Positions 1-11,599 of a DNA stretch of 64,000 bases are shown here, piece by piece. This stretch comes from Blumeriella jaapii (taxonomy: Eukaryota; Ascomycota; Leotiomycetes; Helotiales; Drepanopezizaceae). The notes beneath the pieces are model-generated. The model made no database searches. It worked only from the letters and a program-made list of their open reading frames with translations, and had not been told where the DNA came from. The stretch's first letter is position 1; each line of letters starts with the position of its first letter. Location of the stretch: NCBI GenBank assembly GCA_009599575.1, contig VWND01000010.1, forward strand, positions 1,198,501-1,262,500, given 5' to 3'. The translations under genes were made by a program, and so were the position numbers.

Positions 1-987
1 TTCCTCCACCTCAACACCGGCATCCCGTCCATCACGTCCGAGATCGCAACCTCCATGCTGTCCTACCTCACGCTGTTCAACTCCCGTTGCACCCAGCTCA
101 TCCTCGGCGCAGGCGCAACACGCTCCGCCGGTCTCAAAAACATCACGACCAAACACCTCGCTCTCGCCGCGCAAGCCCTCTCCTTCATCAGCAGCCTCAT
201 CCCGCACATCCGCGAGTTCGTGCGGCGCCACGCCGGCTCCGGCTCGGCCGTCTCGGCGCTCATGGGCGAGTTCGACAAGATTCGGCGCGCCTACCTCGAG
301 CATCAGCAGTCCATCTACGACAAGCTCGTCGACATCATGGCCGGTCGCGCCTCGGCCCACGCCAAGGCCATGAAGCTCATCGACTGGGACGCGGTTGACG
401 ACGGGGCCGTGAACAAGTACATGGAGACGCTGACGAAGGAGACCAGCACGTTGCACCGCGTGCTGAGCAAGCACCTGCCTGATCTGACGGTCAAGACGAT
501 CATGGAGCCCGTGTTTCGCAGCTACAAGGAGCAATGGGGCAAGGAGTTCGGGAACGTGGTGTTGGGGAGCGAGGGGGCTTTGACTAGGTATGTTCCGTCT
601 ACTTTCCTCTCTACCTTTTTTTTTCTTTTTGGTCTTTCTCTGGACGAGAATCCTGGCATGCGTAGTCGGGTTGCTAATCACGTCTACAGAATGCTCCGTG
701 ACGTGGACTCCTTCAAGTCTAAAATCGGAGGCCTGGATGGCGCGGGCGATGCCGGCGAGTTTCTTGTGAATCTCGTCAAGAGCAAGAACGTGCCGAAGGC
801 TGAAACGCCGCCGCCGCCGCCTGTGGCTGAAGAAGAGAACGCGGCGGAAACGACGGCGACGGCAGCGACGCCGAATGGGGAGAATGGGGAGAATGGTGGA
901 GTAGAGACGGAGGAGGCTGAAGGGGGGGCAGGGGGGAAGCGGTTGGAAGTGGAGGAGGAGAAGACGGGTGCAGGGCCGGATGCTTGA
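1..987 (+). CDS. VPS54: Vps54 (GARP tethering complex subunit), 3' part
   Basis: C-terminal part of Vps54, a subunit of the GARP complex that tethers endosome-derived vesicles at the trans-Golgi network. The window starts inside the gene; frame 1 is open from base 1. The conserved Vps54 C-terminal domain is readable, including SAGLKNITTKHLAL and IPHIREFVRRH, followed by the helical stretch ending near VFRSYKEQWGKEFG. An intron is likely at 588-689 (GTATGT donor, GCTAATC branch region, TACAG acceptor); its 102 nt keep the frame, so the unspliced sequence is also open, but the intronic peptide (FFFLFGL) is out of place. The last about 60 codons are a low-complexity Pro/Glu/Gly/Thr-rich tail. 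Family assignment is confident; the intron is inferred from splice signals. Confidence 0.88.
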   Translation, partial: FLHLNTGIPSITSEIATSMLSYLTLFNSRCTQLILGAGATRSAGLKNITTKHLALAAQALSFISSLIPHIREFVRRHAGSGSAVSALMGEFDKIRRAYLEHQQSIYDKLVDIMAGRASAHAKAMKLIDWDAVDDGAVNKYMETLTKETSTLHRVLSKHLPDLTVKTIMEPVFRSYKEQWGKEFGNVVLGSEGALTRYVPSTFLSTFFFLFGLSLDENPGMRSRVANHVYRMLRDVDSFKSKIGGLDGAGDAGEFLVNLVKSKNVPKAETPPPPPVAEEENAAETTATAATPNGENGENGGVETEEAEGGAGGKRLEVEEEKTGAGPDA

Positions 988-2378
988 AGGGCTTGATAGA
1001 CAGGTAGATAGCTGTACGATGTTCGTTGGTTAAGATGTCGGCCGTCACAAAAAGAGGTGGGCCGGGTTGGGCTTGGTTGCAAGTGTGGTCTGGTGCGGTG
1101 TGGTGCGGTGCGTGGTGCATGATGGGTTCAATAGACAACCGTGGTGTAGAAAGAAGGAGAGAGTCTTTGACTAATGGATTTGGGGGGTCGGGGTTGGAAA
1201 AACCATTTCGATTTCTGGCTCTATCTATCCATCCTGCTTGTCGCTTGCTTGTTGCTTGCTTGCTTGGGTCTGCTTCTTCTTGGTTGGCACTTGTTGTTGC
1301 CTTCGGTCGGTCGGGGGATGAACCACTGGGAAAAGAGCCGCTTAACTGGAAGAGTCAACAACACCGTCACGAGAAGCCACGATGATTGACGACTGGGGCA
1401 CATGAGTACCACGACTGAATGGAAAGCGTTGACAGACCGTATTTGTATTTCACGCAAAGGCCGACGACGGCTCACGGCTACCGCGGTCCATGTTCGACCC
1501 ACCGCACCCTGACCCTGACCCTGCCCGCTGGAACAGTTTCCTGTAACGTTTCCCGTCAAATCTCCGAGCACATCGGGGTTGAGAAGACACAGGCTGACTG
1601 GTCGGCATCAATCATCCTGGCCGGGTGGGTTTCACACCTGGACTGCTGGAAACGGAACCGTTTGCACGTTTCCGCGAGCTCCAGAGCGAGCATGGCCCAT
1701 GAGGGCATGAAGTACTGTCGAAGCGAAGCTGCGTCTGTTTGTACACAGATGTACAGTACAGCACATTACTGACGGAGGACATGTTGTATGTACTATATGT
1801 ATGTACATGTACTATGTATGTACTGTACATGCAGTAATACTCCCGTGCCTACGAAGTGACGAACATCCTGTACTGTAACGCAGAGCGCACCCCAACTCGG
1901 CTTCCAAGTCAACAAAGCCAGACCGATCGTCCTGGACCGAATTCGGAAGTCCGGTCTGTCCGTCCAGGCTGTCTATCCATCGTCACGTCGCAGATACTTA
2001 CTGACTGTCGCGTACTGGACATACTATATGGACATACTATATGTACATACTATGTACATACGATGTACAGTACAGCCTCGCTTGTCCCTGAGTTCGTTTC
2101 CTGTCCGAGCACCCAGCACGACGGCTGTCCAGGTTCCGTCGCTTAGCCGACTTTTTAATTTGCGAGTTCTGCTTCCGTCGACCGTTCTCCACCGAACCTG
2201 CAACTGCACCTGCACCTGCACCTCAGCTCCCCATCAAGAACTCCTTTTCCTGCTCACCACCACAGCTCCAGCACGGCGGTCAGGTTTCCCCATTCTATCT
2301 ATCTAGGAGTTCGATCTACGACGAGCCGTCCTTGTCTGTATCTGCTGTTGCCATCTCAATCGATTTTCACCTACCTTT

Positions 2379-2410
<32 letters not shown>

Positions 2411-2535
2411 TCTTCCTCCTCCTCCTCCTCCTCTCTCTTCTCAGTGGGCGACCTCACCTTCACTCGCCTCGTGCCCCTCTCCTACCAATCCTCGCCGCTC
2501 TTCGATCTCGTGCGAACTCGAACGCCGACACCAAG
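988..2535. other. Intergenic region, no gene supported
   Basis: About 1.5 kb between the Vps54 stop and the next start. I see no conserved coding sequence. It contains clusters of ATGTAC/TACTGTAC-type words (about 1750-1830 and 2020-2070) and, at about 2370-2450, a strongly pyrimidine-rich CTTCTTCCTC tract on the plus strand just upstream of the next gene, resembling the CT-rich core promoters or 5' UTRs of fungal housekeeping genes. Confidence 0.6.
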
Positions 2536-4791
2536 ATGTCTTCGGCCGTGCAGAGCCAGCAAGGAAACCTCGATCGATACGTGGTGATCCATGTGGCCAC
2601 CACCTGCGACGAGCATGGAGTCTATGTCACCAAGGACTCGGCAGAGGTGATCGAGCTGGGCTGGATACTGCTGGATGCCAAATCCTGCGAGGAGGTACGT
2701 TCGGAATGCTGGCAGGCGGCGTGTCTCTCCCCTGGACCATCTGCTGACACTCACTGCTTCAGCTGCACCGCGAGAGCGTCTTGGTCAAGCCCATCAACAC
2801 CCCTATCACACCGCTGTGCAGTAAGTGGCATGCGAGTCGATCTACATATCATGCACGCGTCTCGATCGGAGCCGGAGCGTCGACGGCCGCAGAGGAACGG
2901 GGTGAAGGCTGACGTTTGACATGCAGCAAGCTTGACAACATTGACCTGGGAGCATGTCCGCAACGCAGGAACTTTCCGCGATGCCATCAACCGCTTCGAC
3001 GCCTTTGCCAGCGAGCACCTCACCTCCCAGAGCCTCGACTTTTCTTTCGTGACCCTCGACTCGTGGGATCTCCGAGTCCAGCTCCCCCGTGAAGCCCGCG
3101 ACAAGTCCGTTGTCTTGCCACCCTACCTGCAGCACTCCCGCACCTTCGACCTGCGGACCGAATATCAGCGATGGCAGCAGCACCACCCCGAATCTCTGCC
3201 ATTCGGGCCCTCGATGCTGTCCAACATCTGTGCTGCGCTCGAGGTCGAACCAGTGCAGGCCAGCGCGCCCATCAAGCACAACTTGCCATTCCATCTACAG
3301 GCGCTGGCTCCGGCTTCTCCCCGCAGAGCTATGGAGGAGGCCATTACGCTGACGCGAGTGCTCCGCGGCTTGATCAGAAAGTCCCAACCTGCCCATGAGC
3401 ATCCCGATGTGCTTACGAGGCCGATGGATGCCCGTGCCGACGTGCGAGCCTTCTTGTCCGAACGTAGCAAGGTCCTCCACATGGCTGGTCTGCCCCACGA
3501 CACCACTCAATCCGAGCTGGAGAGCTGGTTCACCCAGTTCGGAGGCCGTCCCATTGCCTTCTGGACCCTGCGGACCCCCGACCAGCACAAGCCCACCGGC
3601 TCCGGCTTTGCCGTCTTTTCATCGCACGAAGAGGTTAGCTCAGAATCCCCTAGTCATGTGTATTTGCATTGTCAAGCGTGCAATTCGGATCAGCTCGTAG
3701 TCACGGCGCCCCACGAGTTCATTCTGCTTCTCTATGACAATTTGCTCACGCTTTCTCACTCTGCTCTTCTCAAATTCTTTAACGTGCGCGGTCATTGTCT
3801 AACACCCTACCAGGCCGCAGAAAGTTTATGCATGAATGGACGAGCCTTGAACGAGAAGGCAATCGAGGTGTCCCCGTCTTCTAGCCGCGTTCTGGACCGA
3901 GCTGCAGAAATCCTCACCCCTTTCCCTCCCAGCAAAAACCGTCCTCGCCCAGGAGACTGGACCTGCCCGTCGTGTGGCTTCTCCAACTTCCAGCGCCGTA
4001 CCGCTTGCTTCCGATGCTCCTTCCCTGCTATGAGTGCCGGCCCCAGTGGAGATTCGATGGGAGGCTACGGTGGAGGCTACGGCTATGGTCCACCCGCGTT
4101 GATGCCCCCTCCCCAGCACATGGGTCACCATGGTGGCATGGGTGGTCACGGGGGGGGGAGAATGGGTGGAAGTGGTGGTGTGGTGCCTTTTCGGGCTGGT
4201 GACTGGAAGTGCGGCTCAGAGGGCTGCGGTTACCACAACTTTGCAAAGAACGTCAGTTGCCTTCGATGTGGCGCTTCTCGCGCAGGCGCAGCTGTCGTGG
4301 CCGATTCGGGATATCCTTCTCCAATGGACCCTCCTTCGTCCTATGGTGGAATGGGCCCGGGCTCGATGGCTGGAACCCCTGGCCCAGGTCCTTTCGCCTC
4401 GGCATCTGGTGGCGGCTTCGGTTCTGGCGGTGGTGGCTATGGGAATCAGCACTTTGGCGGTCCCCAAAGCACCTACGCCCTTCCCTCCGGACTTGGTGCA
4501 TCAACGGGGCCCTACCCTGGATCTCTCAATACCCACTTTAGCTCCGCTGCTGGGGGTGCTCATTCAGCTGGTCCTTTCGACAGTCGTGCTGCCGAAGCCG
4601 CTTTCCAATCCGCCAGCAATGGGCCAGCTTCCGCCGGGCCAGGCAATAACTTCTACTCCAGTCAGAGTGAGAGCGATCCATTCGCATTCCTCTCATCTGG
4701 CATGAGCAGCATGTCAATGGGAAGCGGCGATGCTCGCCAGAACGGAAGCTCTGCCAACCTTCCTCCAAGCAAGTCTCCTGGGGCCCAGTAA
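2536..4791 (+). CDS. Exonuclease-fold / RRM / RanBP2 zinc-finger RNA-binding protein
   Basis: Four exons: 2536-2694, 2763-2820, 2927-3633, 3814-4791; the joined reading frame is 633 aa. Introns have GTACGT, GTAAGT and GTTAGC donors; the third (180 nt) is in frame. Residues about 10-200 resemble an ERI-1/DEDD-type RNase H-fold exonuclease (motifs EVIELGWILLDA, TLDSWDLRVQLPREA), but the usual first acidic D-x-E is replaced by HVATT, so catalysis is doubtful. An RRM follows (KVLHMAGLPHDTTQ). Two RanBP2 zinc fingers have the C-x2-C-x10-C-x2-C pattern: GDWTCPSCGFSNFQ, then GDWKCGSEGCGYHNF, the second with a longer first Cys spacing. The C-terminus is Gly/Ser/Pro-rich. Similar proteins are annotated in other filamentous fungi as ARP or zinc-finger RNA-binding proteins. 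A role in RNA binding is likely; the precise function is unknown to me. Confidence 0.82.
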
Positions 4792-5914
4792 AGGATCGCC
4801 CCCCGACATGTTCTTTCGCCATCGATTTCTTTCGTTCTATACATAAGATCCTACAATCTCTCTTCTCTCTCTCTCCTTCTCTCTTTCTTTCTCTCTCTTT
4901 TCTCACCTGTGAGGAATGCTTGTTTCAAGACGGCCACGGCTTTCGGGGTCGAAATGAAATGACATGGATCATACCACGTGTTGTTATTCGGAGGTTCCTG
5001 GACTATCCCGCGGCGAGGGGCTGTTTATTTGAGGGCATATTTGCAAAAGTGATAGGCTGGTTGGCAAGGCGTGGATCAGGGGGCGGCAGGTATAAAGAAA
5101 AGGGCGGGCAGGGCATACGGCAAAAGAATCTTCGGTTTTCGCGCGCGTTCGTACACAGCACAATCGGCACAGTTGTTTTTATCTCGCGGCGGGCAGCTTT
5201 TTCGACATCTACACATCGGGTAAACGGAAACAGACGACCGAGTACGTCCAAAATCTCTTGCGTCTCGACACACAACAGCATCTTCGATGGTATGGAGGGC
5301 GGAGTTCTTTAATGCGGGCTGGGACTTGATGCACGGGCTGGGTTTGGCTACTACTTACTATACCCTGGGGCTGCTGGATGCGCAGGCTGGTGGTGGCGTG
5401 GCGATGGCGAAGGCGATGGGGCTGACATTTGCGTTGGGGAGGCGGCAATGGGGGGAGGGGGGTGGGGGGGATTCTGAACATACTCGAGCGATGGTTGTTT
5501 CTTCTGCGATTTGCGTTGCGTTTTCTTCTGCGAATTCTGCTTTCCATGCTCTCATTACTTTCGCGTTGAGAAGCATCACCGAACGCAAACGAAAATGGAA
5601 AACAGAGGATCAAAACACCACCCTTCGAGAGCAAGAAACGCGATGAAGCCAAAATTCTGCTGTGTTGTGTTACTGTCTGGCTCTTGGGCCTGGGGTGCTG
5701 GTGCTGGTGCTGCTGGTGCATAGCGAATATAAAAGGAGGACGGTGGGGGGGCATGTATGTATGGTAGTCTGGTGGGGGCGGGGGGGAGGGGAAGGGGGGT
5801 GTTCGTTTTTTTCCTTTCCTTTTTTCTTTTCTGAATCTCCAAAAAGAAAGCAAAAGCAGGCAGCGAGCGAGCATGGAGTGGGATGTGATGGAGTCGAGTA
5901 GGGTGGAACAACAC

Positions 5915-5947
5915 GGGATGGGATGGGATGGGATGGGATGGGATGGG
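5915..5947. repeat. (GGGAT)n microsatellite
   Basis: About six uninterrupted GGGAT units, followed within 60 bp by GGGGA-type runs (5998-6027). Confidence 0.9.
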
Positions 5948-5997
5948 CAAGATGGAGGATGACTGGGAAACAAACGGAGGCTGGGATGGGATGGAGA

Positions 5998-6027
5998 GGG
6001 GAGGGGAGGGGAGGGGGGAATCGGGGG
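5998..6027 (+). other. Candidate G-quadruplex tract
   Basis: Successive G runs separated by single A bases (GGGGAGGGGAGGGG type), then a run of six Gs and another GGGGGG. This fits the G3+N1-7 quadruplex pattern on the plus strand. No function is implied by the sequence alone. Confidence 0.5.
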
Positions 6028-6290
6028 GCCCTGGTATATGGCGGGCTGTGTGTTTGTGTGCTTCGGTCGGGGGAGAGAGTGTGTTTGATGGGTTGGTTGG
6101 TTGGTTGATTGATTGATTAGGATCTTGATCTTCGGCCTTGGGGGTCTTACTAGTTTTATTTACCTTACTTTATTATGCTTTTTATCTTGGCTCTTGATTC
6201 TTTGGTTTGCGTGCGGACTGTGGGTTATAGGTTGTTGGTTGGTTGTGGTTTGTGGTTGGTTTTTTGGATTGAGGGTTTTTTTCCTCGTGT

Positions 6291-6312
6291 TCAGTCAGTC
6301 AGTCAGTCAGTC
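6291..6312. repeat. (GTCA)n microsatellite
   Basis: About five GTCA units, followed at about 6330-6350 by GATG repeats. Confidence 0.85.
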
Positions 6313-7536
6313 GTCGATGGATGTATGAATCGATGGATGGATGGATGGGAGAAATTGCACTTTTGGTTTTGCTATGCGAAAGAAAAGAGGGGGGCTTACC
6401 CTCTGGTTTTGCTGTTGCTATTGCAGCTTGTGAGTGGTGAATAATGGTGGTTCGTTCAAAATGCGTTTGGGGTTTTCCCGTGGAGGTTTCCAGGAACAAA
6501 GAAGTGGATTGGTTGTTCTTGTTTTCACCGTGAACAGGAAAAGTCTGGATGGATGGCGGGTGGAAAGGCGGGAAATGGGGTTCGTCTATAACGTGGAAGG
6601 CGTTTCTTCTTCCCTTCTTTTTCTTTCTTTCAAGTCTTGCTCTTGTCGTCGTGCTTTTTGTCGCTGAGAGGGAGGAGGGAAGAGCGAGCGAGCAGGAGGA
6701 GGAGGTGGAGGTATGTATGATCAACGTGTAAGTAAAAAGTGAATATGTGACGTGCTTACATAGGTAGGTAGCTAGATTGATCATTGATTGTTGGATTGGG
6801 TGGATAAGGTATGTGTGTAGGTATGTAGCTTGCAATATGCTTCTGCTACATGTATTTATGTTTCATTGTGGAAGGTTTGCGTATAGCTATGAAATGCGTA
6901 ATGTTTATGTAGTATGTATTGCGTATAAGTAGTGATTTGAACACGAGGGAAATGATTGTTAAAGAGAGGGGGGTATTGGGATTTCTCGAACGTGAATAGT
7001 ACTGGTGATGGGAACAATGCTGCTTGCTCACTGGTACAGTACTGTGAAGGGAAAAAGGGGGAGATCATTGGCGCATACACGATTTTGCTCTCATCCTCGA
7101 TCGATTCATTGACATGGAAAAGCCATTGCAGAGGCCTGGCTAAATGTAGCCCACCTATTTATAATCAAGCAAACGCGTTCCTATCGTTCCTGTGTTAATG
7201 TAAAAAAGGCCGTTGCTTCCGAAAACCACGGTCTGGGTCTAACTTTTCTCCGTGAAGACGTAGTCTGGCACGTGATGCGGCGCCGTCGCGTTTTGTTTAG
7301 CTCGCGTACAACGGCTATCGAGGAGGTACAAAAACCGAGACCGAGATCGAAACCCCCCTCCTCATCTCATCTCATCCGACGACTTCTTGATATTGGGTTA
7401 TTGAGCCTACAGACGATAGGCCATCTGAGTTAAGAGCTTCTTAGTTGTTTTACCGAAGTGCTTACTCGGAAGTCCTTTCGTTCCTTGTCTTCTTACTACA
7501 CCCGTCAGGAACCTTCGGATCAAATCATCCACAAAG

Positions 7537-9731
7537 ATGGATGTCGTCAAGAAAACCAATACCGACACTGCTAGACCAGGCAATAGCACCCTCGAGTCTC
7601 TCAGCAACGAGATCTTCGACATGATCCTGCAGAATATCTCCGCCCCGCCCGACCTCGCCATCCTCTGCCGCGTCTCCACCAACCTTTACAACCGCGTCGT
7701 GCCGAGGCTCTATTACCGGTTCAGCTACCACGGCAAGAAGGGTGGGCACAGCTCCAAGAGCCTGAGAACCTTCTACGAGACGGTCGCGTGGAGGATGGAT
7801 CTGGCGGCTTATGTCAAGGTGCTGGATTTGGGGGAATGGGGGGATTGTCCACGTGAGTAAGATTTTGATATGGTGGTTTGAGGAGCTTTGAATCATGGTG
7901 TAGTAGGGGCGCAGTAAGAGGAGGTAGATTTGAAAGCGGCAAGAACGAAGTTGCAGCGGGCGAGGCTAATCTGACTTCTGCAGTGCTTGAGCAATACCGG
8001 GGGGGTTCGTCCGAGGGCTGGGGAGACGATAGTGATGGCGTCGGCGATCCTTGGTCTGAGAATGAGGAGGAATTATCTAGCTCAGCAGCTCGGAAGGATC
8101 CAGATCCGTTAGAGGACGTGGGTTACAGTCTCGACAAAGCGCGACAGCTGCGAGACGAAGAGTACCGGCGGTACCAGGTGAAGATGGCAAAGAAGCAGGA
8201 TAGACAGAAGTGGAAGGTTCCCCACCCGACATATTTCAAGGTGAGCATGTCCGATGACGAGTACTCGGACTATGAGCCCTCGGAATCCCACTCGGAGGAA
8301 TCCGAGGACTCTGAGTACGATGCGGACGCTGAATCGGGCATTGAGACGGCGAAGGAGGGCTACCTGGGCTGTCCCGAGTGGAGAGAAGATCCGGGGGAAG
8401 ATGTTCACGATACGCTGCGGCGTGAGGCGAAGTCGATGGGGTTCGCGCACGAGGGTGTCCTGGGCGACTTCTGGGACCTGGCGTGGGATCTGGAGAAGCA
8501 GCCTGCGGATGAGTTCCTGCTTGCGAAGCTTGTGCCACGGTTGGTGAATGTGAAGACGATGTTCTTGATGCCTATCTCGGATATATGGGAGCATGTCCAA
8601 GGCGACGATCCGTTGATAGAGATGATTGCGGCGAGCTTGAAGGAGGGAGCTGAGCCGGTTTTGCAGAAGCTGGAAACGCTTTATATTGCGAGTTCGTTGT
8701 GTAAGTTCCTTTCCAATGTTGATTATGGCAAAGAAGTCTACTTACACACGGCAGATCTCGGCGCCAAGGGCGACTGTGAATACGACCTCCCGCTCGATCA
8801 AATCCTCCCCTTCCTCCAACTACCGGCCCTCCGGACCTTGAAAGCACTCACGCCTTTCACTACTTGTTACGACGCCAATTTCGCCATCCCGGAACCTTCA
8901 TTTGAGTTCGACGTTTCCAATCTCACCTCTCTCACGCTTGACGAATGTAACTTGGAAGTCCACGACACCCTGACTCTCCTCAACGTCCCAAGGTCGCTCT
9001 CCCACTTCCGCTGGGACCAAGATTTAGAAGCCAACGACAGCGACCACGGCCTGTTTTTCTGCCTGAGCCCCTTTTACGACGAGATAGGCCACGCGCTCGC
9101 CAAGCACAAGAGCACGCTGACGGAACTCGACCTCGACATCAGACGAGACGTGTGCGACAGGCTCGGCCACCGCGGCAACCCTTTCGCCAGCTCGGAGCAG
9201 CTACGCGGTGATTACCGCGACAAAATAATAGCCGAGTACATCCGCGCGCCGCAGGACGCGGTCCTGATCGGCTCGCTGCGGGACTACGCCGTGCTGCAGA
9301 CGCTGTCGATCGACGTCGCGGCGCTCTGTGGCCACCAGTCGTGGGCGCCGTCTCCGCTGGCCCTGGTGGATGTCCTGCCGCCACAGTTGCTCGTGCTGAA
9401 CCTCCGCGTCAAACTGGAGAGCGTCAAGGGCCGCGTGGTGCTGGAGAACGTGCTGTGGATGGAGCAGGTGGTTGATCTGCTGAGGCGGAGGGAAAGGGCG
9501 CACTTACGCCTGCGGGAGCTTCGTATCTTGATCTCGCGGAAGAAGTGCGGCTGGGAGAAGGAGAAGCCGTGGGTTGGGAAGGAGGCCGATGAGGACTGGT
9601 TGTGGGTGGAGCTGAGGAAGGAGTGCGAGGCGGCTGGTGTTAGGTTTGGTGTTGAGAACGAGGAGGGCGGGCCGAAGGAGGCTTGGTTCAAGGAGGTGAA
9701 AGAGAAGCGGGAGCCGGCAGACAGTTTCTAG
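7537..9731 (+). CDS. F-box domain protein
   Basis: Three exons, 7537-7852, 7984-8700 and 8755-9731, give 669 aa. Introns: 7853-7983 (GTGAGT...TGCAG) and 8701-8754 (GTAAGT...GGCAG, 54 nt, in frame). The F-box is at residues about 18-60 (LESLSNEIFDMIL, then LAILCRVSTNLYNRVV), the module that docks substrate receptors on Skp1 in SCF ubiquitin ligases. Next comes a very acidic Glu/Asp/Ser segment. The C-terminal half has LRR-like spacing (LTSLTLDECNLEV) without clean repeats. Many such F-box proteins are lineage-specific in filamentous fungi; the substrate cannot be deduced. The start is the first ATG before the F-box and sits in a good context (AAAGATGG). Confidence 0.82.
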
Positions 9732-10494
9732 GACTGGCTGGTATCTGAACATCGGGGGGATAAACTTTACGGACATAAGCACATGTAGAATTGAAAGGGG
9801 GAACTTACAGATGCTTTCACAGACGACCAAAGAAGCTAGCGCATTCACCTGTTATCAAAAAGACGCCCGGAAACCGTCTGATTGACTACTATCAATAACA
9901 GGCTTGCTGTCAAGATCCTTGAACACAATCGAATTGACTTTTACTATTATCGACAAGCTTGTTCTCGAATCTTAAGCCGTTGTCGAAAAAGAAAAAGTAT
10001 CATAAGCACCAAAAGAATTTCGAAATTCAGAGATCAAGATGTTCCCCTTCTTAGATTATTCTGGGACCATATTGAAAATGACTTTTATGCAAGATCAACC
10101 TGCTTGATGAAAAAAGAGCATTTTAAGCCCTGCCACCCCAACATCTTGATTGAAGACCTTTGAAGATGTCATTCCGTCAATATCGGCGACAGGAATCGAG
10201 AACGCTTAAGATCTTATATATTACCGCGAATATCGGCGTACCCGCTTTTCTGGGTCTAGATAAGGTGAATCTAGGATTTGTATCAGCTTGTCTGCGTCTT
10301 TGATTCCGGTTCCTGTGTAAGCGAGAATTTTTTCTTCCTGTTTCGGAATGCGGTTTTCTATAAAGGAGCAGACCGGTTTCGGGGTTCCTGTTTTTCTTCT
10401 TCTCCAGATCGTGCATCTTCTCTGCTTCGAGTCACCATCTCTGTGGGGTACAGAGTGGCTGAAAGGGGGAGGGTGATGAGTAGAAAAAGGTGGT

Positions 10495-10534
<40 letters not shown>

Positions 10535-11480
10535 GTGGTCCAAGTCCGGGTTTTGTTCTTTTTCTTTTTCTTTTCATTAATCGGTGAATTGTATATATAT
10601 AAGTCGAGCCCCTAGTGTCCTGGTTGTAATGGCTGTCAGTATACTTTGCGCTGTCGATTGATATCCACTTGCGCTGTGCTTGCATGGAAAGGAAAAAAGA
10701 GGGAAAGAAAAAAAAAAACTCCGGAAAAAGGAACCGAAAAGAAAGAAAAAAAAAAAAACGCTCTACTGTTTTCATTCATCTTACATACCATTTTGCTCTA
10801 ACTATCAAAGTTGTACACCACATCAATTATGCAATGCGTAAGCTTGTAGAATTTCCGTTGCTTTGATATTCAAGAAATTGCAAGTTATAATTACGCTAAT
10901 ACTTGGTTCGTAGATACGCCTAAAATGATCCCCAATCGCTTTTACTCGCAGATCTGATACGGGATAAATCATATAATCTGCGGTCTCATTTTGCAGGATA
11001 GATTCTGATCCTGAAAAGTATCATCGGTATCTGCATGATTGTGTAATAAATTAAAAGGGGGAGGAAATGGATTAGGTCGAAGCGAAGAAACCCATTGAAC
11101 GTTACTTGGTTCTGGGCTGATATTGATATTCACTGGTGATGATGATAATGATATGATGTAACGTCTGGAAAGGACAGTGAAACTGCGCTACCTCAAGCCT
11201 CCCGCAGGGCATTGGAAACGTGCTAAGCTGGGGATTTTTACATACAAGAGACCCTCGAGAAAGCAGTTAAATAAAAGTAATAAGTGACAAATGGTCCGTT
11301 ATTTAAGCCCTTCTCCTACAGACGGGATGGGTTTCCATTGAGTTTGTGAAGCAGCCACCTTCGGAAAATTCAGAATATCGAAGGTGTTGAAGCTGAGCGT
11401 GTCTTGGGGTCGTACATACAGACCGACGAGTCAAGCCGAAGAGGTGTTAAACAAAAACAAAACAAAAAGAAAGACAAAAA
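9732..11480. other. Intergenic, AT-rich; no gene supported
   Basis: 1.75 kb of partly AT-rich sequence between the F-box stop and the 5S gene. It holds a (TTTC)n tract at 10495-10534 and A-rich runs near 10710-10760. An open stretch at 9882-10163 has no recognisable domain and unusual Lys/Ile/Arg-rich composition, so I do not call it. Confidence 0.5.
10495..10534. repeat. (TTTC)n microsatellite
   Basis: Ten uninterrupted TTTC units. Confidence 0.92.
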
Positions 11481-11599
11481 ACATACAACAGCAGGTATTC
11501 GCTGGTGGTCACCCACCCAACTACTAATCTGCCGATCTGAGGCTTGTGTATGGCAGAGCGGACGGGATGCCCAATTCTCCTCAGTCTATGGTCGTATGT
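11481..11599 (-). rRNA. 5S ribosomal RNA, dispersed copy
   Basis: Read on the minus strand, the 119 nt start with ACATACGACCATAG and end with CTGCTGTTGTATGT; the two ends pair as 5S helix I. The internal control region is intact: GGGCATCCCGTCCGCTC and, downstream, GTAGTTGGGTGGGTGACC followed by CCAGCGAAT. A TTTTT run directly after the 3' end fits an RNA polymerase III terminator. Single dispersed 5S genes outside the rDNA are typical of Pezizomycotina. Relative to the common fungal sequence as I remember it, the second helix differs on both sides (GACTGAGG against CCTCAGATC) but still pairs, including the bulged base, so the copy looks functional. Confidence 0.95.

Larger units (their letters stand above)
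4792..7536. other. Intergenic region, no gene supported
   Basis: 2.7 kb holding the 3' UTR of the zinc-finger gene, a CT-rich tract at about 4855-4905 and simple repeats. Reading frames here have no recognisable domains and follow the base skew: the plus strand is G-rich between 5400 and 6100. The promoter of the F-box gene lies at the right end; CACGTG occurs near 7269. Confidence 0.55.

Noticed and set aside
5209..5973. 254-codon open frame on the minus strand
   Set aside because: Composition is Pro/Ser/His/Arg-rich and follows the G-rich skew of the other strand; no domain, no splice pattern, simple repeats inside.
9882..10163. 93-codon open frame in AT-rich sequence
   Set aside because: No recognisable family, no supporting context; could be chance in AT-rich DNA.
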